From CAZQIC01 sp964593555 (lineage in GTDB: Bacteria; Bacteroidota; Bacteroidia; JAFLBG01): DNA of 20,456 nucleotides. Below, piece by piece: positions 20,434 through 20,456 of the stretch. The DNA is taken from positions 1-20,456 of the forward strand of contig CAZQIC010000084.1 in the NCBI GenBank assembly GCA_964593555.1, read 5' to 3'. Below the pieces are notes generated by a model. The model worked only from the letters and a program-made list of their open reading frames with translations. It was not told the DNA's origin and ran no database searches. How positions within the stretch are numbered: position 1 is the first letter of the stretch; each line of letters opens with the position of its first letter. The position numbers and the translations under genes were made by a program.

Positions 20434-20456
20434 AGATTTGACTAAAAATCGGAGAA

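Overview
The window looks like a scaffold from a member of the Bacteroidota (low GC, probably a metagenome-derived or draft genome). The clues are a type IX secretion (T9SS) C-terminal sorting domain, a transketolase split into two genes, a ParC/ParE pair of the Bacteroidetes type, many signal peptides ending in SQ or AQ, and mostly absent Shine-Dalgarno sequences. A run of 100 Ns at 4738-4837 is flanked by two identical 55-nt copies, so this is scaffolded short-read sequence.

Region 1 (1-2126) is an accessory, repeat-rich stretch. It holds a small membrane protein, a decayed response-regulator receiver fragment, a RelE/ParE-type toxin-antitoxin pair whose toxin is frameshifted, and a gene resembling CdiI_2 contact-dependent-inhibition immunity proteins. 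Between them lie several families of dispersed palindromic repeats, including two inverted repeats with integron attC-like AAC...GTT ends. No integrase is present. The layout suggests a cassette array or island remnant, but this is inference.

Region 2 (2051-8670, minus strand) is core: ychF, a 59-aa two-helix membrane protein not listed by a 60-aa cut-off, parE, a secreted META/HslJ-like protein overlapping parE by 4 nt, and parC, which ends at an intrinsic terminator. parC is broken only by the assembly gap. Removing the gap and one duplicate restores an 884-aa protein.

Region 3 (8965-16804, plus strand) begins with a T9SS cargo protein and its terminator. A tightly packed run follows: transketolase N-half, a secreted von Willebrand A (VWA) protein, a DUF2007-like protein, transketolase C-half, an ECF sigma factor, a membrane protein likely to be its partner or anti-sigma, a Spy-like periplasmic protein, and a DUF6268-like outer-membrane protein. 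The two transketolase halves, which form one enzyme, are separated by the VWA and DUF2007-like genes. The N-terminus of the VWA protein is encoded by an inverted heptanucleotide repeat, whose second half supplies the hydrophobic signal-peptide core.

Region 4 (16801-20456) has an unrecognised cytoplasmic protein (minus), a secreted MORN/YwqK-like repeat protein (plus), a secreted aminopeptidase P (minus), ribosomal protein L28 with its own terminator (minus), and a short secreted ORF at the right edge that is probably truncated.

I do not see a clear new defence or mobile system. The most interesting signals are the repeat-derived signal peptide, the cassette-like left end, and the sigma/partner/Spy/barrel module fused to the transketolase operon.
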